NCBI GenBank assembly: GCA_036402115.1
Contig: DASWTM010000280.1
Coordinates: 1 to 24,601, forward strand
From: Chryseosolibacter sp036402115
Lineage (GTDB): Bacteria > Bacteroidota > Bacteroidia > Cytophagales > Cyclobacteriaceae
Length of the DNA: 24,601 nucleotides
Reading direction: 5' to 3'
In this document: one piece after another, positions 1 to 8,368 of the stretch
Layout: each line of letters starts with the position of its first letter
How positions within the stretch are numbered: position 1 is the first letter of the stretch
Program-made: the position numbers and the translations under genes
The notes under the pieces: model-generated
What the model saw: only the letters and a program-made list of their open reading frames with translations
Database searches by the model: none
Told to the model about the DNA's origin: nothing

Positions 1-473
1 GAACACCGGATGCAGATCAGACACTGAAAGCCGCCATTACGGGATTAAGCTTAGGTACGGATGCACCGCGACTGTTCAAGACGTGGGCGGAGGCGACATG
101 CTTTGGTGCACGAGCAATAGTTGACCGTTTCAGCGATGAGGGCATTCCGGTAAAAGGCTTGATCGGCCTGGGAGGTGTTGCCCGCAAGTCGCCTTACATC
201 ATGCAGATGATGGCCAATGTGATGAATAAACCTATTCGTATACACAAATCAGAGCAGACGTGCGCGCTCGGTGCGGCCATGTTTGCCGCCACTGTTGCGG
301 GAATCTATCCGAGAGTGGAAGAGGCCATGCATGCCATGGGACAAGGCTTCGACATGCAATTCCAGCCGGAGTCGAAAGTTGTGGGAACGTATCAGACTCG
401 CTACGAAAAATATAAGGCGTTCGGAGCATCGATTGAACATTCGGAATCATTACACGCACTGGCACCATTATGA
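1..473 (+). CDS. araB: Ribulokinase, C-terminal part (5' end outside window)
   Basis: This is the C-terminal part of L-ribulokinase, the cytoplasmic enzyme that phosphorylates L-ribulose to L-ribulose-5-phosphate. The open frame begins at position 3 and has no start codon before the window edge, so the gene is partial at its 5' end. The read-through includes a TGLSLGTDAPRLFKTWAEA stretch, GIPVKGLIGLGGVARKSPYI and a SEQTCALGAAMFAA stretch, which match the C-terminal actin-like ATPase lobe of FGGY ribulokinases (the GLGG phosphate/adenosine-binding turn and the A-x-GAA-x-FAA helix). The stop TGA at 471-473 overlaps the araD start as ATGA, so the two are translationally coupled. Family and position next to araD and araA agree, so the call is secure. 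The N-terminal substrate lobe cannot be examined here. Confidence 0.93.
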   Translation, partial: TPDADQTLKAAITGLSLGTDAPRLFKTWAEATCFGARAIVDRFSDEGIPVKGLIGLGGVARKSPYIMQMMANVMNKPIRIHKSEQTCALGAAMFAATVAGIYPRVEEAMHAMGQGFDMQFQPESKVVGTYQTRYEKYKAFGASIEHSESLHALAPL

Positions 474-1198
474 TTGAAATACGAAAATCATCAACAGCAC
501 GGTATGAAGCAATCAAGGTTGCTGCCTACGATGCAAACATGCAGTTGCCGAAGCTTGGCCTTGTGTTGTTTACGTTCGGAAATGTCAGCGCTGCCGATCA
601 CAACGAGGGCGTCTTTGCTATTAAGCCAAGTGGTGTTCCCTATGAAGATCTTTCACCGGAGAAAATGGTGATCGTGGATTTCGATGGAAATACAGTGGAA
701 GGAAAGCTGCGTCCCTCTTCCGATACAAAAACACATGCGGTGCTGTATAAACATTGGCCGAAGATTGGCGGCATTGTGCACACACACTCCACCTACGCAA
801 CTGCCTGGGCGCAAACACAACTTGACATTCCGATTTTCGGAACCACTCACGCAGATCATAACACCGTGGACATCCCATGTGCTCCACCGATGGATGATAA
901 AATGATTGAAGGCGACTATGAATATGAAACTGGTTTTCAAATCATGAATTGCCTCAAAGCAAAACAACTTTCATACGAGGAAGTTGAAATGATCTTGGTT
1001 GGGAATCACGCGCCTTTTACATGGGGAAAAACTTGTGAGAAGGCGGTGTACAACAGCGCAGTGCTGGAAAGTATTGCCGAAATGGCTTTTCTAACCCGCC
1101 AGATCCGACCGGATGCACCTCGTCTTAAAGATTCGCTGATCAAAAAGCATTTCGAGCGCAAGCACGGGCCCAATTCATATTATGGTCAGAATAATTAA
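470..1198 (+). CDS. araD: L-ribulose-5-phosphate 4-epimerase
   Basis: The product is a class II aldolase-fold epimerase that converts L-ribulose-5-phosphate to D-xylulose-5-phosphate, the last step before the pentose phosphate pathway. The 242 residues are close to the usual length of about 230. Visible signatures are GNVSA (res. 37-41), IKPSGVPYEDL (51-61), PSSDT (82-86), the metal-binding HTH at 104-106, HADH near 127, GNHAP with the third histidine at 180, and the C-terminal HGPNSYYGQ carrying the tyrosine used as catalytic acid/base in the E. coli enzyme. All zinc ligands expected from the family are present. The ATG at 470 overlaps the araB stop by 4 bp. araA follows after 17 bp. No truncation or frame problem is seen. 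Confidence 0.96.
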   Translation: MIEIRKSSTARYEAIKVAAYDANMQLPKLGLVLFTFGNVSAADHNEGVFAIKPSGVPYEDLSPEKMVIVDFDGNTVEGKLRPSSDTKTHAVLYKHWPKIGGIVHTHSTYATAWAQTQLDIPIFGTTHADHNTVDIPCAPPMDDKMIEGDYEYETGFQIMNCLKAKQLSYEEVEMILVGNHAPFTWGKTCEKAVYNSAVLESIAEMAFLTRQIRPDAPRLKDSLIKKHFERKHGPNSYYGQNN

Positions 1199-1215
1199 CG
1201 TACTCCACCGCAACA

Positions 1216-2706
1216 ATGATTGATCTTAAAAAACTTGAAGTTTGGTTTGTCACAGGAAGCCAGTTCTTATACGGAGAGGAAACACTCCGGCAGGTAGCCG
1301 CTCACGCCCAGCAAATAGCAAAGGAACTAAATGCTTCTCCGCGAATTTCCGTTTCGGTTGTTTTCAAACCAGTGCTCAAAACTCCGGAAGAAATTTTTCA
1401 GCTGTGCCAGGAGGCTAACCGTGCTGCTAACTGCATCGGTCTTGTTGCATGGATGCATACTTTTTCTCCGGCAAAAATGTGGATCGGAGGTTTAAAGATC
1501 CTGAACAAGCCGTTGCTGCACCTTCATACACAATTCAATCGCGATATTCCGTGGAAGGATATCGACATGGACTTTATGAACCTGAACCAGAGCGCACATG
1601 GCGACCGCGAGTTTGGTTTCATCATGAGTCGTATGCGATTAAACCGGAAGGTAGTAGTGGGCCATTGGCAGGATCAGAACGTTCATGCGCGGCTTGATGC
1701 GTGGGTGCGTGCAGCTGGTGCGTGGCACGACTGGCAAGGTGCAAAATTGTGCCGCTTTGGCGATAACATGAGGCAGGTTGCTGTCACCGAAGGAGACAAG
1801 GTCGAGGCGGAGATAAAATTCGGATATTCCGTAAATGGTTATGGAATGGGTGATCTCACAAAAGTGATCAACGAAGTTTCTGACGGTGACGTCTCACAAC
1901 TTGCGAGTGTCTACGAGGAGAAATATTCTGTTGTCGCTTCTTTAAGAAAAGGCGGTGCAATGCATAATTCACTTCGCGAGGCTGCAAAGATTGAGATTGG
2001 ACTTCGCAGATTTTTGGAAACCGGAAATTTTAAAGGATTCACCGACACGTTCGAAGATCTTCATGGGATGGTGCAGCTACCCGGTATAGCAGTTCAGCGG
2101 TTGATGGCAGATGGCTACGGCTTTGGCGCGGAAGGGGATTGGAAAACCGCAGCACTCGTTCGTGCGATGAAAGTAATGGGCACCGGACTAAAAGGAGGAA
2201 ATTCCTTCATGGAGGATTATACCTATCACTTTGATCCGTCAAACCCGGCAGTGCTTGGTGCGCACATGCTTGAGATCTGTGAGTCGATTGCCGATGGCAA
2301 ACCTTCGTGCGAGATCCACCCGTTGGGAATTGGAGGAAAATCAGATCCGGTACGATTGGTTTTTAATTCCGCAGCAGGTCCAGCGCTGAATGCTTCAATC
2401 GTTGATATGGGAAATCGCTTTCGACTTTTAGTTAATGAGGTTGAAGCCGTAAAACCCGAACAACCGCTCCCGAAACTTCCTGTTGCACGTGTTTTGTGGA
2501 AACCCTATCCCGATATCTATGCGGGATGTGCCGCATGGATCTTAGCTGGGGGAGCGCATCATACCTGTTACAGCCAAAGTTTGACTTCTGAGCACTTGAG
2601 AGATTTTGCAGACATCGCAGGGATTGAGCTCGCCCTCATTGGAAAAAATACAAACATTGATAATTTTAGAAATGAACTTCGTTGGAGCGAAGTATATTAC
2701 CGATAG
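1216..2706 (+). CDS. araA: L-arabinose isomerase
   Basis: The product is cytoplasmic L-arabinose isomerase (L-arabinose to L-ribulose), the first catabolic step. The 496 residues match the roughly 500 of the family. The metal and catalytic residues known from E. coli AraA fall at nearly identical numbers: E306 (GAEGDWKT), E333 (FMEDYTYHF), H350 (LGAHMLEICES) and H449 (GGAHHT). N-terminal landmarks are FVTGSQFLYG (11-20) and WMHTFSPAKMWI (79-90). The ATG at 1216 is chosen because it gives the normal N-terminus (LEVWFVTGSQ) and lies 17 bp after araD. The symporter follows 34 bp downstream, consistent with one operon. Nothing unusual is seen. Confidence 0.98.
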   Translation: MIDLKKLEVWFVTGSQFLYGEETLRQVAAHAQQIAKELNASPRISVSVVFKPVLKTPEEIFQLCQEANRAANCIGLVAWMHTFSPAKMWIGGLKILNKPLLHLHTQFNRDIPWKDIDMDFMNLNQSAHGDREFGFIMSRMRLNRKVVVGHWQDQNVHARLDAWVRAAGAWHDWQGAKLCRFGDNMRQVAVTEGDKVEAEIKFGYSVNGYGMGDLTKVINEVSDGDVSQLASVYEEKYSVVASLRKGGAMHNSLREAAKIEIGLRRFLETGNFKGFTDTFEDLHGMVQLPGIAVQRLMADGYGFGAEGDWKTAALVRAMKVMGTGLKGGNSFMEDYTYHFDPSNPAVLGAHMLEICESIADGKPSCEIHPLGIGGKSDPVRLVFNSAAGPALNASIVDMGNRFRLLVNEVEAVKPEQPLPKLPVARVLWKPYPDIYAGCAAWILAGGAHHTCYSQSLTSEHLRDFADIAGIELALIGKNTNIDNFRNELRWSEVYYR

Positions 2707-2740
2707 TCATCCCACGAACAACCAAACCTAAACGAGCCGC

Positions 2741-4429
2741 ATGCAGTCCTCACTTGTTTTCTCCGATTATCTTGTTTTTTTATTGTATTTCATTCTGGTA
2801 TCATCCTATGGATATTGGGTGTATCAAAGGAAGAAGAAGGCCATTACTGATACGAAAGATTTTTTTCTTGCTGAAGGATCCCTTACATGGTGGGCGATCG
2901 GTGCCTCGCTGATTGCATCCAACATCTCAGCTGAACAATTTATCGGTATGAGTGGTGAAGGATATTTTGTCGGTATCGCTGTAGCGGCTTATGAGTGGAT
3001 CGCGGCCATTGCGCTGATCATCATCGCGGTGTGGTTTATTCCTATATACCTTAAGAACCACATTTACACCATGCCTCAATTCTTAAAGCAGCGTTACAAT
3101 GAAACCGTGGCGTTGATCATGGCGGTGTTTTGGTTGTTCCTTTATGTATTTGTTAATCTGACATCGATTCTCTACCTCGGAGCCGTTGCTATCAACGGAC
3201 TCGTGGGAGGTGAGTCGTTGCATCTCATCATGGTTGGCCTGGCAGTGTTTGCGCTTATCATCACGCTGGGGGGAATGAAAGTAATTGGATACACCGATGT
3301 TATTCAAGTTGGCGTTCTGATCATTGGAGGACTGGCAACAACGTATCTGGCACTGACAATCGTGGCGGAAAAATTCGGATTGGGGTCCGATGCGATTGCA
3401 GGTTTCAAAGTGCTGATGAACGATGCTCCCGAACATTTTCACATGATCCTTCCCAAACCCGATGAAAATTCAACGCAGCTTGAAATCGACAAGTATCTCG
3501 TACTTCCGGGAATCGCCATGTATTTTGCGGGTCAATGGATTGTGAATTTGAATTATTGGGGATGCAATCAATACATCACTCAACGCGCGTTGGGTGCAGA
3601 CTTGAAAACCGCCCGCACCGGAATTTTATTTGCGGGACTACTCAAACTAATGATGCCTTTGATTGTGATGCTGCCAGGCATTGCGGCATTCGTACTTTAT
3701 AAGAATGGACATCTTCCTCAACTTGAGGGCGGAAGCAAAGATGGAGCGTACTCTGCGATCTTGGGATTTTTGCCGAGTGGTTTGAAGGGCCTTTCGATCG
3801 CAGCATTGACCGCTGCCATCGTAGCATCACTGGCGGGAAAGGCGAACTCCATCTCTACCATTTTCACACTCGACATCTTTAAACGCTATTTCGATTCATC
3901 AGCCACAGAGAAAAAACTGGTATGGGTCGGCCGAGTAACGGTATTTGTCTCGATGATGATTGCTGTGATTTTCACATGGGAAGACTTACTGGGTATCGGA
4001 GGCGAAGGTGGATTTACTTTCATCCAGAAATACACCGGGTTTATAAGCCCGGGAGTGTTTGCCATGTTCATCCTTGGTATGTTTTGGAAGCGCACGACAG
4101 GGGCGGCCGCTATTGCAGGGGTAATCACTGGTTTTGTGTTATCTGTATTCTTTAATGAATTCGCTACCGGGGTTTTTGGACCGGAAACGATATTTTATAC
4201 TGCATATCCGAACCGTGCCGGAGAGTATGAGATTCCTTTTCTCATTTGCATGGGGTTATCATTTATGTTCACCATGATTGTGATGATTCTGATGAGTCTT
4301 GCCGGGCCTGCCATCAATCCGAAATCGTTTCAAATCGATGCAAGTATGTTCAAAGTGGATAAGTCTACGCTGGTGCTAATCGTCATTACGTTACTTATAC
4401 TCACTGCCCTTTACGCAAAGTTTTGGTAA
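2741..4429 (+). CDS. Sodium/solute symporter (SSS family, SGLT-type), probable arabinose importer
   Basis: This 562-residue integral inner-membrane protein of the solute:sodium symporter family has about 14 hydrophobic segments along its whole length. Recognisable family landmarks are the early WWAIGASLIASNISAEQFIG stretch (TM1-like, sodium-site region), the segment ending in YLKNHIYTMPQFLKQRYN, TLGGMKVIGYTDVIQ, and LPSGLKGLSIAALTAAIVASL with the serine-rich SLAGKANSISTIFTLDI that follows. It resembles vSGLT-like sugar transporters. Substrate is inferred from context only: it sits between araA and the arabinose regulator, so L-arabinose is the obvious candidate, though another pentose or sugar is possible. 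The gaps of 34 bp upstream and 27 bp downstream support operon membership. Confidence 0.9.
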   Translation: MQSSLVFSDYLVFLLYFILVSSYGYWVYQRKKKAITDTKDFFLAEGSLTWWAIGASLIASNISAEQFIGMSGEGYFVGIAVAAYEWIAAIALIIIAVWFIPIYLKNHIYTMPQFLKQRYNETVALIMAVFWLFLYVFVNLTSILYLGAVAINGLVGGESLHLIMVGLAVFALIITLGGMKVIGYTDVIQVGVLIIGGLATTYLALTIVAEKFGLGSDAIAGFKVLMNDAPEHFHMILPKPDENSTQLEIDKYLVLPGIAMYFAGQWIVNLNYWGCNQYITQRALGADLKTARTGILFAGLLKLMMPLIVMLPGIAAFVLYKNGHLPQLEGGSKDGAYSAILGFLPSGLKGLSIAALTAAIVASLAGKANSISTIFTLDIFKRYFDSSATEKKLVWVGRVTVFVSMMIAVIFTWEDLLGIGGEGGFTFIQKYTGFISPGVFAMFILGMFWKRTTGAAAIAGVITGFVLSVFFNEFATGVFGPETIFYTAYPNRAGEYEIPFLICMGLSFMFTMIVMILMSLAGPAINPKSFQIDASMFKVDKSTLVLIVITLLILTALYAKFW

Positions 4430-4456
4430 ACCAAATCGTTCCGTTAATTTTATCCA

Positions 4457-5146
4457 ATGGATCTCAGTAGCTATAAAAGTCATCAGAAAATTCTTGTAGC
4501 CGTTGATTGTATTATCTTCGGCTTTGACGGTACGCAGTTAAAAGCACTGCTCATCAAGAGGGGATTTGAACCGGAAAAGGGCAAGTGGTCATTGATGGGA
4601 GGGTTTGTCGGAAAGAACGAAAATACTGACGAGGCTGCTGCGAGAGTGCTGGAACAACTTACCGGGCTGGATAACATTTATATGGAACAGCTTTACGCGT
4701 TCAGTGACGTGGACCGTGATCCTGCTGGCCGTGTGATTTCCATTGCATACTTCGCCTTGATCAACATTGAAGATTACAGCGAGCAACTTCAGCACGATCA
4801 CGAAGCAAAGTGGTTTCCATTGTCAAAAATTCCTCCACTCATTTTTGATCACAAAAAGATGGTTGCGAAGGCCAAGCGACTCTTACGGCAGAAAGTTGCA
4901 GATCATCCAATTGGATTTGAGTTGCTACCTGAGAAATTCACGTTACCGCAACTACAGAGTCTTTACGAAGCCATTTACGAGACACCCCTTGACAAGCGTA
5001 ACTTTGCAAAGAAGATACTTTCGCTTAAAGTTCTCAACAAGCTCAACGAAAAAGAAAAAGAGTCATCCCGAAAAGGCGCATTCTATTATGTTTTTGACAG
5101 CGTTAAGTACGACAAGCTTCAACAGAATGGGGTGAGGTTTATTTAA
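4457..5146 (+). CDS. araR: AraR-like Nudix-family transcriptional regulator of arabinose use
   Basis: This 229-residue protein has an N-terminal Nudix fold (about 10-140) and a C-terminal winged-helix part (about 155-229, beginning FTLPQLQSLYEAIY). In Bacteroides thetaiotaomicron the Nudix protein BT0354 (AraR) represses arabinose genes and is released by L-arabinose; this is established for that family. The Nudix box is degenerate. With consensus G-x5-E-x7-R-E-U-x-E-E-x-G-U, positions G49, E55, R63 and G70 are kept, but the three glutamates of the REUxEE core are V64, Q67 and L68. Pyrophosphohydrolase activity is therefore unlikely and a sugar-sensing role is favoured. It is the last gene of the arabinose operon. 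The specific name rests on architecture and neighbours; a related NrtR-type regulator for another ligand is the alternative. Confidence 0.85.
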   Translation: MDLSSYKSHQKILVAVDCIIFGFDGTQLKALLIKRGFEPEKGKWSLMGGFVGKNENTDEAAARVLEQLTGLDNIYMEQLYAFSDVDRDPAGRVISIAYFALINIEDYSEQLQHDHEAKWFPLSKIPPLIFDHKKMVAKAKRLLRQKVADHPIGFELLPEKFTLPQLQSLYEAIYETPLDKRNFAKKILSLKVLNKLNEKEKESSRKGAFYYVFDSVKYDKLQQNGVRFI

Positions 5147-5275
5147 CAAGGGTGTATAACATGGATAGAAAACCGCAACAGGACTCCGTTTTTTTTTGTT
5201 CAGTAGCCGGCTCCTGAAATCCCATCAAATTTTGAAAACTTATCATTTTTTCCGCAATCGTTTCCTGATTGTATA

Positions 5276-5300
5276 AATAAGTGTATATTGTACACGTGTA
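5276..5300. promoter_or_regulatory. Candidate operator A, upstream of the GH51 gene
   Basis: This 25-bp imperfect palindrome consists of half-site AATAAGTGT (5276-5284), a 7-bp centre and right half ACACGTGTA (5292-5300). The inner 15 bp (5281-5295) contain a perfect GTGTA/TACAC inverted repeat with a 5-bp centre, and TACACGTGTA (5291-5300) is itself a perfect palindrome. The site ends 31 bp before the GH51 start codon, where a repressor would cover the promoter. The same half-site and spacing recur at 8238-8262 and 22686-22710. Binding by the neighbouring AraR-like protein is inferred; I cannot confirm the family's consensus from memory. Confidence 0.55.
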
Positions 5301-5331
5301 AAAATAACCTTATCCTCAATTCGTTTTCGAC

Positions 5332-6873
5332 ATGACTAAAAAATTCATTTTCGGTGCGATTCTGATTTTTATCGGAACGATCAACGTTTTCGCACAAACC
5401 AATTCGATCACCATCCAGGAGCCATCGAACATTGTGATCAACAAGCATATCTACGGACATTTTGCCGAGCACCTCGGACGGTGTATCTATGGTGGTTTCT
5501 ATGTTGGCGAGGACAATAAAAAAATTCCGCATGTGAATGGCGTGCGAAATGATGTTGTCGATGCCCTGAAGAAAATGAAGATCCCGAACCTGCGCTGGCC
5601 AGGTGGATGTTTCGCAGATACTTATCATTGGAAAGATGGTATTGGTCCGAAGGCGAAGAGACCCAAGATCGTGAACGTCTGGTGGGGCGGTGTCACCGAA
5701 GACAACAGCTTTGGTACCCATAATTTTCTTGACATGTGTGAATTACTCGGTGCAGAGCCCTACCTCGCAGCAAACGTAGGAAGCGGATCAGTAACGGATG
5801 TCGCTGACTGGGTTCAATATGTAAATTTCACAGGCCAGAGTCCGATGTCTGATTTGCGCGTCCAGAATGGACGAGAGAAACCGTGGAATGTAAAGTACTG
5901 GGGCGTGGGCAACGAAGCGTGGGGATGTGGTGGCAACATGAAGCCCGACTATTACGCGAATATTTACAGACAGTACGCAACGTTCATGACGGATAGCAAA
6001 GATGCAAAACTATTTAAGATTGCTTCCGGTGCGAGCTCAAATGATTACAACTGGACTGAAGTGCTCATGCGCGAAATTCCATTAAACATGCTGGATGGTG
6101 TGGCGCTTCACCACTACTCCGTCATAGACTGGAATAAAAAAGGACCGGCTACGGGATTTAGCGAAGAACAGTATTTCACCATTATGAGTCGTGCCCTTGA
6201 AATGGAAGAACTTGTAACGCGACACTCTACGATTATGGATCGTTATGATCCGAAGAAGAAAGTTGCACTTGTTGTGGATGAATGGGGTGGTTGGTATGAT
6301 GTAGAGCCAGGTACAAATCCTGGATTTCTCTATCAGCAAAACTCCATGCGTGATGCGATGATCGCGGGCGTCAGTCTCAATATCTTCAATAATCACGCTG
6401 AGCGCGTTCGTATGGCTAATCTTGCGCAGGCGATCAATGTATTGCAAGCGGTGATCCTAACCAATGAGGAAAAGATTATCCTGACACCGACTTACCACGT
6501 GATGGAGATGTTCAATGTTCACCAGGACGCCAAATTGCTTCCGCTGAGTGTGAAGACTAACGATTATGTCTTCAACAATCAGAAACTTCCGGCAGTCTCA
6601 GCTTCGGCTTCACTTGATAATTCAGGTGTGGGTCATATTTCATTAGTCAATATCGATGCGAACAAAGGCCAGGAAATTTCGATAACCCTTAATGGATCCA
6701 AGTTCAAAAACGTAACGGGTCGGATACTCGCATCCGAAAAGGTAACTGACCATAATACGTTTGAATCGCCTTCGAAGGTACAGCCACAACAATTCAAGGA
6801 CGCAAAATTTGAAAATGGAGTGTTGAAAGTGAAGTTACCTCCCGTGTCGGTTGTTGTGCTTGAGTTGAAGTAA
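5332..6873 (+). CDS. Secreted alpha-L-arabinofuranosidase, GH51
   Basis: This enzyme releases terminal alpha-L-arabinofuranosyl residues from arabinan, arabinoxylan or their oligosaccharides. The 513 residues begin with a signal peptide (hydrophobic 5-19, likely cut after NVFA at residue 21), so it is exported, probably to the periplasm. GH51 landmarks are IYGHFAEHLGRCIYGG (40-55), LRWPGGCFADTYHW (87-100) with the conserved RWPGG, the acid/base glutamate E195 in WGVGNEAWGCGG, HHYS (260-263) and the nucleophile E317 in VVDEWGGWYDV. The C-terminal 130 residues form the beta-sandwich usual for GH51 and end in PPVSVVVLELK. The ATG at 5332 gives the signal peptide directly. A candidate operator lies 31 bp upstream, and the esterase gene starts 39 bp downstream. 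The product supplies arabinose to the preceding operon. Confidence 0.95.
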   Translation: MTKKFIFGAILIFIGTINVFAQTNSITIQEPSNIVINKHIYGHFAEHLGRCIYGGFYVGEDNKKIPHVNGVRNDVVDALKKMKIPNLRWPGGCFADTYHWKDGIGPKAKRPKIVNVWWGGVTEDNSFGTHNFLDMCELLGAEPYLAANVGSGSVTDVADWVQYVNFTGQSPMSDLRVQNGREKPWNVKYWGVGNEAWGCGGNMKPDYYANIYRQYATFMTDSKDAKLFKIASGASSNDYNWTEVLMREIPLNMLDGVALHHYSVIDWNKKGPATGFSEEQYFTIMSRALEMEELVTRHSTIMDRYDPKKKVALVVDEWGGWYDVEPGTNPGFLYQQNSMRDAMIAGVSLNIFNNHAERVRMANLAQAINVLQAVILTNEEKIILTPTYHVMEMFNVHQDAKLLPLSVKTNDYVFNNQKLPAVSASASLDNSGVGHISLVNIDANKGQEISITLNGSKFKNVTGRILASEKVTDHNTFESPSKVQPQQFKDAKFENGVLKVKLPPVSVVVLELK

Positions 6874-6912
6874 CAGCTTTATTATTCCCGGCTTCTATTC
6901 AATCAGGCGATA

Positions 6913-8037
6913 ATGGCAAGACGAATAATTTCTACAATAATTTTGTTGCACGCATGGGTTTGCGCAGTTGTATTATTCGCGCAACCACAGCGCGGGCCAG
7001 CGTTTATTTCGCCAGAGGTAAATTCTGACAATACGGTTACGTTTCGGTTTCAGTCAAAAACTGCAAGAGAAGTTTTACTTAGCGTTCAATTTGAAAAGAC
7101 GCTGGTAAAGATGGTGCGGGATACGAGTGGAATTTGGAGTGTGACGTTGGGTCCGGTCAAGCCTGATATTTATCCGTACAACTTTATCGTTGATGGAACT
7201 GCAGTAGCTGATCCGAAGAATTCTTCAATTTTTCCAAACGAAGGTTTCCAAAGTAGTCTGGTAGAAATTCCAGGCGCGACACCGTTGGTGCACACTGTTC
7301 GCAATGTCCCGCATGGTTCAGTGTCGTACCGTTATTATCAATCGCCAGAACTTGGCACACGGCCAGTCGTGATCTATACACCGCCTGGGTATGAAAAAGA
7401 TTCCAAAATAAAATATCCTGTACTCTATCTATTGCATGGAACAACAGATACAGAGGAGACGTGGACAAAAGTGGGAAGAGCAAATATCATTCTCGACAAC
7501 CTTATCGCAGAAGGAAAAGCAAAGCCGATGATCATTGTCATGCCGTACGGACGGGCATATCCTGTCATAAGCAAGTCGGCCGGAAGCCTTCGCACGTGGG
7601 AAAATCTTCAGGCATTTAAAACGGATTTTCTTAACAACCTTGTTCCGTTCGTGGAGCAAAATTATCGGGTGAAGGCTGATCGTGACAACCGGGCGATTGC
7701 CGGATTTTCTGGTGGAGGAGGAGAGACGTTGTATCTGGGGTTGAACAATCCGGAGCTTGCTTCATGGGTCTGCGGATTTGCTCCGGGAATGTTGAAGGAA
7801 GAATTCGACCGCAATAATGCCGGAGCCTTTAAAGATCCGTCACAAACCAACCAGCGTCTCAAACTGTTTTGGATCGGTATTGGAAAAGAGGACATGCTTT
7901 ATCCCGTGGTTTCAGAATACCTGGAGGTGCTGAAATCGAAAGGAATCAAACATGAAACATTTATTTCCGATGGCGGACACACGTGGATGAATTGCAAACG
8001 CTATCTCGCCACCATCGCGGAGAAGCTTTTCAAATGA
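6913..8037 (+). CDS. Secreted CE1-type esterase (feruloyl/acetyl-xylan esterase-like)
   Basis: This 374-residue exported alpha/beta-hydrolase of the esterase D/CE1 group is probably a feruloyl or acetyl esterase acting on decorated xylan or arabinan. A signal peptide spans 1-23 (ending LFA before QPQRG). An N-terminal early-set/CBM48-like beta domain (about 28-120, with VTFRFQSKTAREVLLS and YPYNFIVDG) precedes the catalytic domain (about 135-374). Visible catalytic features are LYLLHG (171-176, oxyanion region), the nucleophile S266 in AGFSGGGG, a probable acid at D327 in IGIGKEDMLY and H356 in DGGHTW. The nucleophile elbow is GFSGG rather than the more common GFSMGG. It lies 39 bp after the GH51 gene, so the two are likely co-transcribed and cooperate in removing acylated arabinosyl side chains. 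The exact acyl group cannot be decided from sequence. Confidence 0.87.
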   Translation: MARRIISTIILLHAWVCAVVLFAQPQRGPAFISPEVNSDNTVTFRFQSKTAREVLLSVQFEKTLVKMVRDTSGIWSVTLGPVKPDIYPYNFIVDGTAVADPKNSSIFPNEGFQSSLVEIPGATPLVHTVRNVPHGSVSYRYYQSPELGTRPVVIYTPPGYEKDSKIKYPVLYLLHGTTDTEETWTKVGRANIILDNLIAEGKAKPMIIVMPYGRAYPVISKSAGSLRTWENLQAFKTDFLNNLVPFVEQNYRVKADRDNRAIAGFSGGGGETLYLGLNNPELASWVCGFAPGMLKEEFDRNNAGAFKDPSQTNQRLKLFWIGIGKEDMLYPVVSEYLEVLKSKGIKHETFISDGGHTWMNCKRYLATIAEKLFK

Positions 8038-8131
8038 TCCTAATCCAAGATTTCCCGAAATGTTCAGCAGCAGTTCAAAATGCTCAGAAGTGATTAGATG
8101 TCTAAACATTGTTTTCAATTCCTTATAAGTT

Positions 8132-8156
8132 CGAATTCTGTTCAACATGGAATTCG
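8132..8156. terminator. Inverted repeat, possible terminator after the esterase gene
   Basis: Perfect 7-bp arms CGAATTC (8132-8138) and GAATTCG (8150-8156) enclose an 11-base loop, with a few possible wobble pairs extending inward. The sequence CCTTTATTTCCC follows, so it lacks a clean T-tract. Its place about 95 bp after the esterase stop fits the end of the GH51-esterase transcript. The stem is AT-rich and weak, so the call is tentative. Confidence 0.3.
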
Positions 8157-8237
8157 CCTTTATTTCCCTGGGTGAGGTATTCCTGATAAAAACAAACGAA
8201 TGTGCAAACGTTACTTGATTTTTGAGGGTTGATTATG

Positions 8238-8262
8238 TATAATTGTATAGAAGACACTTATT
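8238..8262. promoter_or_regulatory. Candidate operator B, upstream of the ECF sigma gene
   Basis: Left half TATAATTGT (8238-8246), 7-bp centre, right half ACACTTATT (8254-8262). The right half is the exact reverse complement of the AATAAGTGT half-site at 5276 and 22686, and the 12 bases ACACTTATTTAT (8254-8265) match the reverse complement of 5273-5284 exactly. The left half agrees with the consensus half-site at 7 of 9 positions. It ends 106 bp before the sigma start codon, further than the other two sites, so it may sit upstream of or over a promoter with a longer leader. The binding protein is inferred to be the AraR-like regulator. Confidence 0.5.
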
Positions 8263-8368
8263 TATTGCCGAACACGTAAATGGCTTCTGCTTGAAACCAG
8301 ACCACTGTATTGATGCAATTGAGTAAGATTCGCACCCAACTATTTCTTCTTTCATATCAGCGATACGC

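Larger units (their letters stand above)
8038..8368. other. 331-bp intergenic region before the ECF sigma gene
   Basis: No convincing coding frame is seen. The region holds an inverted repeat at 8132-8156 just after the esterase gene and a candidate operator at 8238-8262. It must also contain the promoter of the sigma-factor transcription unit, but I found no clean match to the Bacteroidota -7 box TAnnTTTG with a properly spaced -33 TTG element. The stretch is AT-rich compared with the flanking genes, as expected of a promoter region. Confidence 0.6.

Noticed and set aside
5181..5197. T-tract after the regulator gene as a terminator
   Set aside because: A run of nine T is present, but no stable stem lies directly in front of it. 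Only a mismatched pairing across the tract (CAGGA with TCCTG) can be drawn.
5200..5721. 173-codon open frame on the minus strand over the start of the GH51 gene
   Set aside because: It is antisense to a gene with clear GH51 motifs and a signal peptide, its translation shows no recognisable domain, and it would run through the candidate operator.
8266..8368. A -33/-7 Bacteroidota promoter in the sigma leader
   Set aside because: TTG triplets and TA-rich boxes occur, but none combine TTG and TAnnTTTG at the usual spacing well enough to report a site.
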